A stretch of 15,291 nt of DNA from Lachnospiraceae bacterium (lineage in GTDB: Bacteria > Bacillota > Clostridia > Lachnospirales > Lachnospiraceae). A program made the translations under genes and the position numbers. The stretch spans positions 1-15,291 of the forward strand of contig JAAVYC010000019.1 of assembly GCA_022790905.1 (NCBI GenBank), written 5' to 3'. Under the pieces are notes generated by a model that was not told the origin of the DNA, did no database searches, and saw nothing but the letters and a program-made list of their open reading frames with translations. This document shows positions 7,080 through 13,442 of this stretch, piece after piece. Position 1 is the stretch's first letter; each line of letters opens with the position of its first letter.

Positions 7080-9221
7080 TCATCCTTCGATCTGATAATT
7101 CACCACCAATACTTCCCTTGTTACACTATTTTTCTGCGCCTGATAATTGGAATTTGAATAATCATAGTTCAATGATATTGCTTGATATTTCTTGTTTTTT
7201 TCTATCCAATCGGCCAAAATATCATTTTTCCTGCCCTTACTTTCTAATACGTTGGACAACGCAAAGCGGATCCCTTTTTTATCCAATTCTTCCAGGTAAC
7301 TCAACAGATCTCTCTCATCTTTTTCTGTCCATCCTTTCTGCTCATTATAGGTCGCGCAGGTAATCAGATAGGGCGGATCTGCATAAAAAAAACTTTTCTC
7401 TGTAAATCTATCCAATTCGATCTCTCTAAAATCGCTGTTAGTAAATCTGTAATCTCCGTTTTTGATTCTGTCTAAAAAATCCGCTAATTTTTTCTGCATT
7501 TTAGAATTAAAATCTCTTTTTCCGACCGGAAGATTAAATTCTCCTTTTTTGTTAAACCGCACCTGATTGTTAAAAGAATACAAAATGAGCAGATAAAACA
7601 TGAAATAATACTCGTCATTTTTCTCAGTTTTGCTATTAAAATCTCTTTTCAACCTATCATAGCCCTCTCGGTTATATGTCCCAAGCCCTTTAGAACTCTG
7701 ACAGCCATAATATTCATATCCGTTTTTGCTGACAAGGGAAAGACGATATCTGTCAATCGCGGCGAATAGCCATGTAAATATCTCTCCTTTGGACAATTTT
7801 TGAAATGTATTCAACAATCCGATCAAATGTTCATTGGAATCATTAAATTGAACTTTGTTACAATTTACATTGATACCGACGTTACAGCCGCCGCAAAATA
7901 AATCTACCACCTGGTCTGCATCATCCGGAAATAACGGTAAGATCTGCGGCAACAATTTGTATTTTCCTCCCGTGTAATTCAATGCGGAAGGAATGACCTC
8001 TTTTTGATAGTCATAACAAGTGCACAAAAACAGTCTTTCCTGATTTTCTTTTATATCGGATTTTCCGGTGGAAAATGCCCTGTAGTCCTCCGAAAAAATT
8101 TTCACAGTTCCTTTTTTTTGCAGGATACGCAAAATATCATCATCACAAATCTTTGCATTGGAGCGGTCGTTCCCCTTTTCCGCCATATTATTATAAGATA
8201 ACATAATATACTTTGCATGAATCGAATCGATCAGATTTTCAAATGCTTCCGCGGCTTTTTGGGTACAGTAATCACTTTTTAGCGCGCTTCTGTCCATCTT
8301 CTTTGCAACGCCAAACACCTCTGGTTGATCCCATCTCGCCACATTTTCCAGCAAATGGTATGCATCGCAATACTGTCTCGAATTATAGGGAGGATCAATA
8401 TATACCAAATCGACCTCTATGAAAGCCGCCAATTCATTCGCGTCCATATTATAACATACATTATTTTCATTTAAATTTGAGTCCGGCTGCGGAACGGATA
8501 ATTCCAGATGCTTTTCAAATTTTATACCTTTTCTGTACGCATCGTAATGTCCACAAGTATTGGCAATTTTATCCATCGCATATAAGAGAGATGTTATTAA
8601 CAGGGCTCTCTCCCTCTCATTCAACTCACCTGCACTAAATTTATCTTCTATATCTTGTCTGACAAATCCAATTTTTTTACAATCCTCCAGCGAAAAATAG
8701 GTGTTGGCAAAATTTTCACTCATATAGTTATCCTGATTCACATGTAACTCATTGTACTCCATAATCAGATTCGTTACTTTTTCTTCGGAGTATTCCTCAC
8801 TGCTAAACCAGGCCAAATAACAAATATAATTGCTGTACATCATATCATTGACGATTAATTTTTTGTCTGTAAATGCAGATGCAACGGCTCCTGTGCCCGC
8901 AAAGATATCTGCCACGGTATTCACATTTTCACATTCTCTTTCCACAACTTCCGTGATAAAAGATAAGAGCTTGTATTTGTTCCCCAGATAACGCCTGTTA
9001 TTGATCTTGACAGTCTTATACGTCGGCTTCACTTCTTCTGTTTTTTTTGTAATATGATTTTTCTTAATATATTCTTTTAATTGATGATAGACAGATTCTG
9101 TCCAGAGCGTTTTTCCGCTTTCATCAATTTCTGCTCTCACAACGCCATGATCTTTTAAATAGTATAAATATGACCTTGAAATATTTAATTTTTTGGCCAT
9201 TTGAGTTGCCGAATAATTCAT
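7080..9221 (-). CDS. Fused HTH / double adenine-N6 DNA methyltransferase of a type IIS restriction-modification system
   Basis: This 713-aa protein has three parts. Residues 1-55 form a MerR/excisionase-like helix-turn-helix (YSATQMAKKLNISRSYLYYL). Residues about 76-400 form a first D12-class adenine methyltransferase, with YLGNKYKLL (motif X, 78-86), DIFAGTGAVASAF (motif I, AdoMet loop, 105-117) and YIDPPYNSRQY (motif IV, DPPY at 276-279). This domain, including DPPYNxRQY, YHLLE and the downstream YC-QK stretch, closely resembles the N-terminal half of the FokI methylase. Residues about 413-713 form a second, Dam-like domain with YTGGKYKLL (416-424), DLFCGGCNVG (440-449), FNKKGEFNLPVG (556-567) and ADPPYLI (614-620). 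Both halves keep motifs X, I and IV, so both should be active, as needed to methylate both strands of an asymmetric site. GGAGAG (9228-9233) precedes the ATG, and a promoter lies at 9280-9307. It is the first gene of the operon, so protection is made before the nuclease. Confidence 0.9.
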   Translation of the reverse strand: MNYSATQMAKKLNISRSYLYYLKDHGVVRAEIDESGKTLWTESVYHQLKEYIKKNHITKKTEEVKPTYKTVKINNRRYLGNKYKLLSFITEVVERECENVNTVADIFAGTGAVASAFTDKKLIVNDMMYSNYICYLAWFSSEEYSEEKVTNLIMEYNELHVNQDNYMSENFANTYFSLEDCKKIGFVRQDIEDKFSAGELNERERALLITSLLYAMDKIANTCGHYDAYRKGIKFEKHLELSVPQPDSNLNENNVCYNMDANELAAFIEVDLVYIDPPYNSRQYCDAYHLLENVARWDQPEVFGVAKKMDRSALKSDYCTQKAAEAFENLIDSIHAKYIMLSYNNMAEKGNDRSNAKICDDDILRILQKKGTVKIFSEDYRAFSTGKSDIKENQERLFLCTCYDYQKEVIPSALNYTGGKYKLLPQILPLFPDDADQVVDLFCGGCNVGINVNCNKVQFNDSNEHLIGLLNTFQKLSKGEIFTWLFAAIDRYRLSLVSKNGYEYYGCQSSKGLGTYNREGYDRLKRDFNSKTEKNDEYYFMFYLLILYSFNNQVRFNKKGEFNLPVGKRDFNSKMQKKLADFLDRIKNGDYRFTNSDFREIELDRFTEKSFFYADPPYLITCATYNEQKGWTEKDERDLLSYLEELDKKGIRFALSNVLESKGRKNDILADWIEKNKKYQAISLNYDYSNSNYQAQKNSVTREVLVVNYQIEG

Positions 9222-9279
9222 CCTACTCTCTCCAATTTATGCAACGTATTCTCTTCTTTATTGGACACTTTTTTATCTA

Positions 9280-9307
9280 ATTATAGCATTATAAAAGAAT
9301 TTTTCAA
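9280..9307 (-). promoter_or_regulatory. Sigma-A promoter of the restriction-modification operon
   Basis: On the minus strand TTGAAA (9302-9307) and a perfect TATAAT (9280-9285) are spaced by 16 bp. The start would be near 9273, giving a leader of about 50 nt. A second TATAAT overlaps the spacer (complement of 9289-9294). The inverted repeat TTATA-GCAT-TATAA (9281-9294) covers the -10 region and could be an operator; it is short and AT-rich. Confidence 0.7.
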
Positions 9308-9432
9308 GATAATCTCGTAGAGAAGCTCATAAAAAGGATGCTAACTGGAAATTCAAGTTATTTTTTCGCTATATAAGAACACGTAAATTGTTCTCTATTT
9401 TTTAATACTCTGCTTATATCAAATCAATCTCT

Positions 9433-9666
9433 ATGTTTTCCTCTATTCTTCCCTGCAATATACTCGACACCATTTCCAAAAATGATATAGTGACATGTCA
9501 AAAATAAAGAAATGGAGAAATTTATTACGATTGGGATAATTGGCCTTTTGACCTCTTTGACGATATAGATATTATTACTTTCTTGTATTCTGATCATTAC
9601 CTTGAAAAAGATCATCCTTACCACTTTGAACATTGGCGGGAAGAACAATTTTACTGTACTTCATAA
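9433..9666 (+). pseudogene. Possible decayed small acidic ORF with an in-frame stop
   Basis: In this frame an ATG at 9433 reads 24 codons to TAA at 9505-9507, and the same frame then stays open for 52 further codons to TAA at 9664-9666. The second part has a protein-like composition (GEIYYDWDNWPFDLFDD and YHFEHWREEQF), rich in Asp, Glu, Tyr and Trp and unlike random AT-rich translation. No ribosome binding site is seen before 9433 and the second part has no start codon. I do not recognise the family. It may be the remnant of a gene lost when this accessory region was rearranged, or an accident of composition. The opposite strand also has a 74-codon ORF (9424-9648) without a good start, so coding on either strand is uncertain. 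Confidence 0.22.
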
Positions 9667-9687
9667 AATAGCAACAAAAATTCCAAA

Positions 9688-9703
9688 CTATCAAATTCGA
9701 TAG
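9688..9703. repeat. 16-bp near-perfect palindrome
   Basis: CTATCAAATTCGATAG reads as its own reverse complement except for one base pair (15 nt of self-complementary frame, 7 of 8 half-site positions matching). It lies about 95 bp upstream of the hydrophobic peptide ORF. This layout suits a dimeric DNA-binding protein. It is too AT-rich and isolated to name a regulator. Confidence 0.35.
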
Positions 9704-9796
9704 TGCAAGATTTTCTCAACTTTTTTTATTCGGAAAATACCAAAGCCCTCCAGATATCTCATGTCCTGTGGGTATAAAAGAAAGGAAAGCAATACA

Positions 9797-9889
9797 ATGA
9801 TTACATATCAAGATTTCTTTTTATTCTATACATTTATTGTTGCTCTTATCAGTCTGCTTTATCAGATTTTTACAGATAAAAGAAAATAG
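9797..9889 (+). CDS. Small hydrophobic peptide, resembling holin-like / type I toxin peptides
   Basis: The ORF encodes 30 residues: MITYQDFFLF, then a single hydrophobic helix (about residues 7-24, including FIVALISLLYQIF), then a positive end (TDKRK). A purine-rich Shine-Dalgarno, GAAAGGA (9780-9786), lies 10 nt before the ATG. Length, the polar TYQD start, one membrane helix and a basic tail match the putative holin-like toxin peptides common in Firmicutes genomes, several of which (TxpA/BsrG type) are toxins of type I toxin-antitoxin systems controlled by an antisense RNA. It lies alone on the plus strand between rpsI and the restriction operon. No confident promoter or antisense RNA promoter could be read, although a TATAAA (9773-9778) is nearby. 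The call rests on ORF architecture, not on a proven homologue. Confidence 0.5.
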   Translation: MITYQDFFLFYTFIVALISLLYQIFTDKRK

Positions 9890-9899
9890 CCACCAACTA

Positions 9900-9915
9900 T
9901 TTATCCCCGGATAAA
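9900..9915. repeat. 16-bp inverted repeat after the peptide ORF
   Basis: TTTATCC (9900-9906) and GGATAAA (9909-9915) are perfect inverted copies separated by CC, 11 bp after the peptide stop codon. There is no T-tract, so it is not a classical terminator. It could be a small RNA stem or a protein-binding site. Confidence 0.35.
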
Positions 9916-9957
9916 ACCCACTGATACAAGCCATCGATTGTTTTTCATGAACTAAAG

Positions 9958-9992
9958 AAAACCCTTGAAAATACTGAACTTTCAAGGGTTTT
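9958..9992. terminator. rpsI terminator hairpin, possibly bidirectional
   Basis: A perfect 13-bp stem, AAAACCCTTGAAA (9958-9970) with TTTCAAGGGTTTT (9980-9992), encloses a 9-nt loop. The stem ends in A/T runs on both sides, so it can end transcripts from either strand: rplM-rpsI (rpsI stops at 10020) and the plus-strand peptide ORF. Its position and shape are typical of the end of a ribosomal protein operon. Confidence 0.88.
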
Positions 9993-10019
9993 ATAAAATC
10001 TCTTATTCTTCTCCTGTGC

Positions 10020-10412
10020 TTATCTCTTGGAGAACTGTGGTGCTCTACGAGCTGCTTTAAGACCATATTTCTTACGCTCTTTCATACGTGGATCACGAGT
10101 CAGATATCCAGCTTTTTTCAGGACTGGTCTATAATCGTTATCTACCTGAAGTAACGCTCTTGCAATACCGTGACGGATCGCTCCAGCCTGGCCTGTATAA
10201 CCGCCGCCTTTTACGTTTACTAATACGTCAAATTTTTCAACTGTCTCCGTTGCAACTAACGGCTGACGAACGATTACTTTCAGTGTCTCTAATCCTAAAT
10301 AATCGTCAATATCTCTTTTATTAATCGTAATCTTACCTGTTCCCGGTATTAAATATACTCTGGCAACAGATGCTTTTCTTCTTCCTGTTCCGTAATACTT
10401 TGTATTAGCCAA
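10020..10412 (-). CDS. rpsI: 30S ribosomal protein S9
   Basis: This 130-aa S9 is a small-subunit protein whose C-terminal tail reaches the P-site tRNA. Recognisable stretches are YYGTGRRKASVARVYLIPG near the N terminus, GGGYTGQAGAIRHGIARAL in the middle, and the basic tail ending ARRAPQFSKR, whose final Lys-Arg is the tRNA-contacting end. The start codon is TTG (10410-10412): a stop codon lies three codons upstream in frame, no ATG is available, and AAGGAGGT (10421-10428) sits 8 nt before it. It follows rplM by 24 nt, as in nearly all bacteria. Confidence 0.98.
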   Translation of the reverse strand: MANTKYYGTGRRKASVARVYLIPGTGKITINKRDIDDYLGLETLKVIVRQPLVATETVEKFDVLVNVKGGGYTGQAGAIRHGIARALLQVDNDYRPVLKKAGYLTRDPRMKERKKYGLKAARRAPQFSKR

Positions 10413-10436
10413 TGTAATTTACCTCCTTATCACCGA

Positions 10437-10865
10437 TTAAAATGTTAATGTCTCAGGTTTCTGAGCTGCATGTTTATGGTCCGGACCTACGTATACGAAT
10501 AATTTCTTATACATCTGTCTTCCCAAAGGTCCTTTCGGAAGCATTCCTTTTACTGCATATTCAACAACTCTCTCAGGATGCTTGTTCAACATCTCTTTTA
10601 AAGTAGTCTCTTTCATACCACCAACATAATCGGAATGGTGATAGTAAATTTTCTGATCTAATTTCTTACCTGTCACTTTAATTTTCTCTGCATTTACAAC
10701 AATCACATAATCCCCTGTGTCAATATGAGGTGTGAAAATCGGTTTCTTTTTTCCTCTCAATACATTAGCAATCTCAGAAGCTAAACGTCCTAATGTTTTA
10801 TCCGTAGCATCTACTACATACCATTTTCTCTCAATTGTAGCAGGGCTTGCCATAAAAGTTTTCAT
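10437..10865 (-). CDS. rplM: 50S ribosomal protein L13
   Basis: This L13 of 142 aa is an early assembly protein of the large subunit. It has KWYVVDATDKTLGRLASEIA near the N terminus, IYYHHSDYVGG, and MLPKGPLGRQMYKKLFVY near the C terminus, all conserved in the family. The frame is open 10 codons further upstream, to 10895, but the start at 10865 (MKTFMASPATIERK) gives the normal family length and has a strong AAGGAGGTC ribosome binding site directly before it. It is the first gene of the rplM-rpsI unit, under the promoter at 11003-11031 and possibly a leader structure. Confidence 0.97.
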   Translation of the reverse strand: MKTFMASPATIERKWYVVDATDKTLGRLASEIANVLRGKKKPIFTPHIDTGDYVIVVNAEKIKVTGKKLDQKIYYHHSDYVGGMKETTLKEMLNKHPERVVEYAVKGMLPKGPLGRQMYKKLFVYVGPDHKHAAQKPETLTF

Positions 10866-10996
10866 TGGTTGACCTCCTTGAACTTTGCCCTTCACAGTAT
10901 CAATGTCCGAAAATACTGTTCCTGGCCTCGCATATTAGTTATATAATAAAATGCTTCCCCGGGGCTATGGAGTCACATTTCTTCACTATGTCAGAC
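10866..10996 (-). promoter_or_regulatory. Structured 5' leader of rplM, candidate L13-type autoregulatory leader
   Basis: Between the predicted transcription start (about 10996) and the rplM ATG lies a ~130-nt leader. Next to the Shine-Dalgarno it can form a stem of ACAGTAT (10913-10919 on this strand) with ATACTGT (10894-10900), with a 12-nt loop. Further upstream is the GC-rich palindrome CCCCGGGG. Firmicutes often carry a ribosomal protein leader before rplM (L13 leader), and position and stem placement suit that. I could not match the consensus base by base. Confidence 0.45.
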
Positions 10997-11002
10997 TTTA
11001 AC

Positions 11003-11031
11003 ATTATAGTACACACATCCTGGTGTGTCAA
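11003..11031 (-). promoter_or_regulatory. Consensus sigma-A promoter of rplM-rpsI
   Basis: On the minus strand a perfect TTGACA (11026-11031) and a perfect TATAAT (11003-11008) are spaced by exactly 17 bp. The -35 box begins 5 nt after the truA stop. This gives the ribosomal genes strong independent expression while read-through from the ecf-truA genes remains possible, since no terminator lies between. Confidence 0.92.
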
Positions 11032-11035
11032 GAAT

Positions 11036-11773
11036 TTATTCAAATTCAATCCCAATCATTGTCAGGCCGCAAGCAGGTGCCGTCGGTCCCGCCATCTCCC
11101 TGTCAAGCGCTTCGAGTATTCCCGACATTTCCTCCGGTTTTCGTTCTCCGCTTCCCACCTGAAGTAATGTCCCCGCAATGATTCGGACCATATTATATAA
11201 AAAACCATTTCCCGCAATCCGTATCACAATGATATCTCCCTGTCTCTCTATGGTCAGGGTATAAATTTTTCGTACTGTCGTCTCTACCTGTGCCTTGATC
11301 GAACAAAAACTCTTAAAATCATGTTCGCCCACCAGATATTCCGCCGCCCTTTGCATTGCCTCTATATTCAGATTCCGATAATAAAAATAAGTGTCAATTC
11401 TCCGATTTGGATCCCGAAACTCACGGTTTAAAACGCGGTATTCATACGTCTTTTTGCTCTTTTGATGTCTCGGATGAAAATTCGCAGCCACCTCTTTTGA
11501 AAGCTGAACCACAATATCCTCCGGCAATCTTTGATTTAACGCATAAGAAATCTTTTCTGCAGGCATACGGGTATCTACATCAAAAACCGCAACATTTCCA
11601 TAAGAGTGAACACCGGCATCGGTCCGACTGGCACCTGTCACCGCAATTTCTCTCCCAAATAACTCGCTAAGCGCTAAGTTCAGTTCTCCCTCAATAGTTC
11701 TTCCATTTGGCTGTACCTGCCACCCACAATAGTTCGTCCCATCATATGCCACCAGCAACATCACACGCCTCAT
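11036..11773 (-). CDS. truA: tRNA pseudouridine synthase A
   Basis: TruA makes pseudouridine at positions 38-40 of the tRNA anticodon arm. The sequence has VAYDGTNYCGWQ at the N terminus, GRTIEGELNLAL, and the catalytic motif TGASRTDAGVHS with the nucleophilic Asp. FLYNMVRIIAGTLL and the C-terminal GLTMIGIEF stretch complete the family pattern. The start is taken as the ATG at 11773 (245 aa), because AGGTGG sits 6-7 nt before it. A GTG at 11782 directly abutting the ecfT stop would add three residues and has no better ribosome binding site. The gene follows ecfT in the common Firmicutes ecfA-ecfA-ecfT-truA order. Confidence 0.96.
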   Translation of the reverse strand: MRRVMLLVAYDGTNYCGWQVQPNGRTIEGELNLALSELFGREIAVTGASRTDAGVHSYGNVAVFDVDTRMPAEKISYALNQRLPEDIVVQLSKEVAANFHPRHQKSKKTYEYRVLNREFRDPNRRIDTYFYYRNLNIEAMQRAAEYLVGEHDFKSFCSIKAQVETTVRKIYTLTIERQGDIIVIRIAGNGFLYNMVRIIAGTLLQVGSGERKPEEMSGILEALDREMAGPTAPACGLTMIGIEFE

Positions 11774-11782
11774 ATCGCCCAC

Positions 11783-12583
11783 CTATAGCACAATTCTCAC
11801 TGCAATCATCGCCGCAAAATATCCCAACACAATCCCGTAGGCTTTGTAATCTATCGGAACATAGGTCAATGGTTTCATCTTCGTTCTACCTGTACCGCCG
11901 CGATAGCATCTCGCCTCCATCGCCATTGCCAGATCATTGGCACGCCGAAAAGCGGACACAAAAAGAGGTACAAGAAGAGGAATCATACTTTTTGCTCTTT
12001 TTATAATTCCACCCGCCTCAAAGTCAGCTCCCCTCGCCATCTGTGCCCTCATAATCTTATCTGTCTCCTCCACAAGAATCGGAATAAAGCGAAGCGCTAT
12101 GGACATCATCATCGCGATCTCATGTACCGGCACACGAATTTTATTCAGCGGACGAAGTGATTTCTCTAATCCATCTGTCAACTGATTCGGCGTTGTCGTC
12201 AAGGTCATAACCGACGTTCCTAGGATCAGATAGATAAGACGAATTGCCATCATTACGGCATTACGAAGTCCCTCATAAGTAATCGTAAAAATCCAAAAGG
12301 AAACCAGTTCTTTTCCATTCGTTAAGAACAGATTGAACATTGCTGTAATCAACATCAAAATCACAACTGCCTTTAAGCCTTTTACCATATATCCAAAAGG
12401 CACTTTAGAAAGTCTGATAAATCCAAACATAAAAACCGTTGCAATGAACAGTCCCCAGACACTGCGAAAAATAAACAGTGAAATAATAAAAATAAGCGTT
12501 GCAAACAATTTGACTCTTGGATCCAATCTGTGAATGACAGAATCCGCTGGATAATATTGTCCTATTGTAATATCTCGTAACAT
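11783..12583 (-). CDS. ecfT: Energy-coupling factor transporter transmembrane protein
   Basis: EcfT is the membrane scaffold of ECF vitamin and metal importers. It links the two ATPases to interchangeable substrate-binding S components encoded elsewhere. The 266-aa protein has several hydrophobic segments (for example about residues 28-60, 68-85, 108-130 and 245-264) and two cytoplasmic coupling motifs, MARGADF and MEARCYRGG, that dock in the ATPase grooves. The N-terminal IHRLDPRVKL is a family hallmark. It starts one base after the ecfA2 stop, so the three components are co-translated. No S component is next to it, which indicates a shared (group II) module. Confidence 0.96.
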   Translation of the reverse strand: MLRDITIGQYYPADSVIHRLDPRVKLFATLIFIISLFIFRSVWGLFIATVFMFGFIRLSKVPFGYMVKGLKAVVILMLITAMFNLFLTNGKELVSFWIFTITYEGLRNAVMMAIRLIYLILGTSVMTLTTTPNQLTDGLEKSLRPLNKIRVPVHEIAMMMSIALRFIPILVEETDKIMRAQMARGADFEAGGIIKRAKSMIPLLVPLFVSAFRRANDLAMAMEARCYRGGTGRTKMKPLTYVPIDYKAYGIVLGYFAAMIAVRIVL

Positions 12584-12584
12584 T

Positions 12585-13433
12585 TTATCGTCCTAACTTT
12601 TCTAAAATCTCATTTTTTGCTTCTGTCACCGTTGTCGCACTCACATCCACAGGAAGCCCTGCCTCTCGTAACTCGTGCATGAGATACGTTACCTGAGGCG
12701 CCGCAAGGCCAATTGCTTCCAATTCTTGATAATGGGCAAATACATTTCCCGGAACATCGTCTAGCACAATGGATCCCTGATTCATCACAATAATACGTCC
12801 CACATATTTTGCCACATCTTCCATACTGTGCGATACCAAAATCACAGTCATACCTCGTTCCCTGTGAAGTTTTGCAACTTGATCTAAGATATCATCTCTT
12901 CCCTTAGGATCAAGTCCCGCCGTCGGCTCATCCAAAATCAAAACATCCGGCTGCATTGCGAGGACTCCCGCAATCGCGACGCGGCGCTTTTGACCGCCAG
13001 ATAAGTCAAATGGAGAGTGGTAGTAGACCTCCTCGGGAAGCCCTACACTTCTCAAGGCCGCAAAAGCCCGAAGTTGTACTTCCTTTTTTGTGAGTCCCTG
13101 GTTTTTAGGTCCAAAACAGACATCCTCAAAAATTGTCGTCTCAAAAAGCTGATGTTCCGGATATTGAAAGACAAGACCGACTTTCGTGCGCAACTCCTTT
13201 AATGGATAGCCTTCATCGTAGATATCTGCCCCATTGTAATAAATTGCCCCCGATGTCGCCTTCGTCAGTCCATTTAAATGCTGAATCAGAGTTGATTTTC
13301 CCGAGCCGGTATGACCGATAATTCCCAAAAATTCTCCATCCTCTATTTTTAAATTGATATTTTTTAATGCCTGAATCTCATATGCGGTTCCCTGACCGTA
13401 TATATAATTGATTTTATCTAAAATAATCGACAT
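12585..13433 (-). CDS. ecfA2: Energy-coupling factor transporter ATPase 2
   Basis: This is the second ATPase of the ECF importer (282 aa). It has Walker A GHTGSGKSTL, Q-loop VFQYPEHQLFE, signature LSGGQKRRVAIA, Walker B VLILDEPTAGLDP and the switch His in VSHSMEDVA. The C-terminal extension with TYLMHELREAGLPV is typical of EcfA proteins and contacts the partner ATPase. It follows ecfA1 by 9 nt with an AAGGTG ribosome binding site, in the usual second position before ecfT. Confidence 0.95.
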   Translation of the reverse strand: MSIILDKINYIYGQGTAYEIQALKNINLKIEDGEFLGIIGHTGSGKSTLIQHLNGLTKATSGAIYYNGADIYDEGYPLKELRTKVGLVFQYPEHQLFETTIFEDVCFGPKNQGLTKKEVQLRAFAALRSVGLPEEVYYHSPFDLSGGQKRRVAIAGVLAMQPDVLILDEPTAGLDPKGRDDILDQVAKLHRERGMTVILVSHSMEDVAKYVGRIIVMNQGSIVLDDVPGNVFAHYQELEAIGLAAPQVTYLMHELREAGLPVDVSATTVTEAKNEILEKLGR

Positions 13434-13442
13434 GCCTTCACC

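Noticed and set aside
9343..9372. Plus-strand hairpin-like TAACTGGA-AAT-TCAAGTTA followed by T-run
   Set aside because: The stem has an internal mismatch and is AT-rich, and no plus-strand gene upstream would use it as a terminator.
9424..9648. 74-codon minus-strand ORF in the gap
   Set aside because: Its first codon is TTG (or a later ATG near 9633) with no ribosome binding site, and it runs antisense to the more protein-like plus-strand frame. It is probably non-coding.
9222..10019. CRISPR array, tRNA, IS element or attachment site in the gap
   Set aside because: No regularly spaced repeats, cloverleaf, transposase fragment or paired direct repeats were found on either strand.
9821..10066. 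81-codon minus-strand ORF across the rpsI terminator
   Set aside because: It begins inside rpsI in another frame, crosses the terminator hairpin and lies antisense to the hydrophobic peptide. Composition is not protein-like.
10866..10895. 10-residue N-terminal extension of L13
   Set aside because: The frame is open, but the extension is translated from the ribosome binding site region itself and would exceed the family length. The ATG at 10865 is the proper start.
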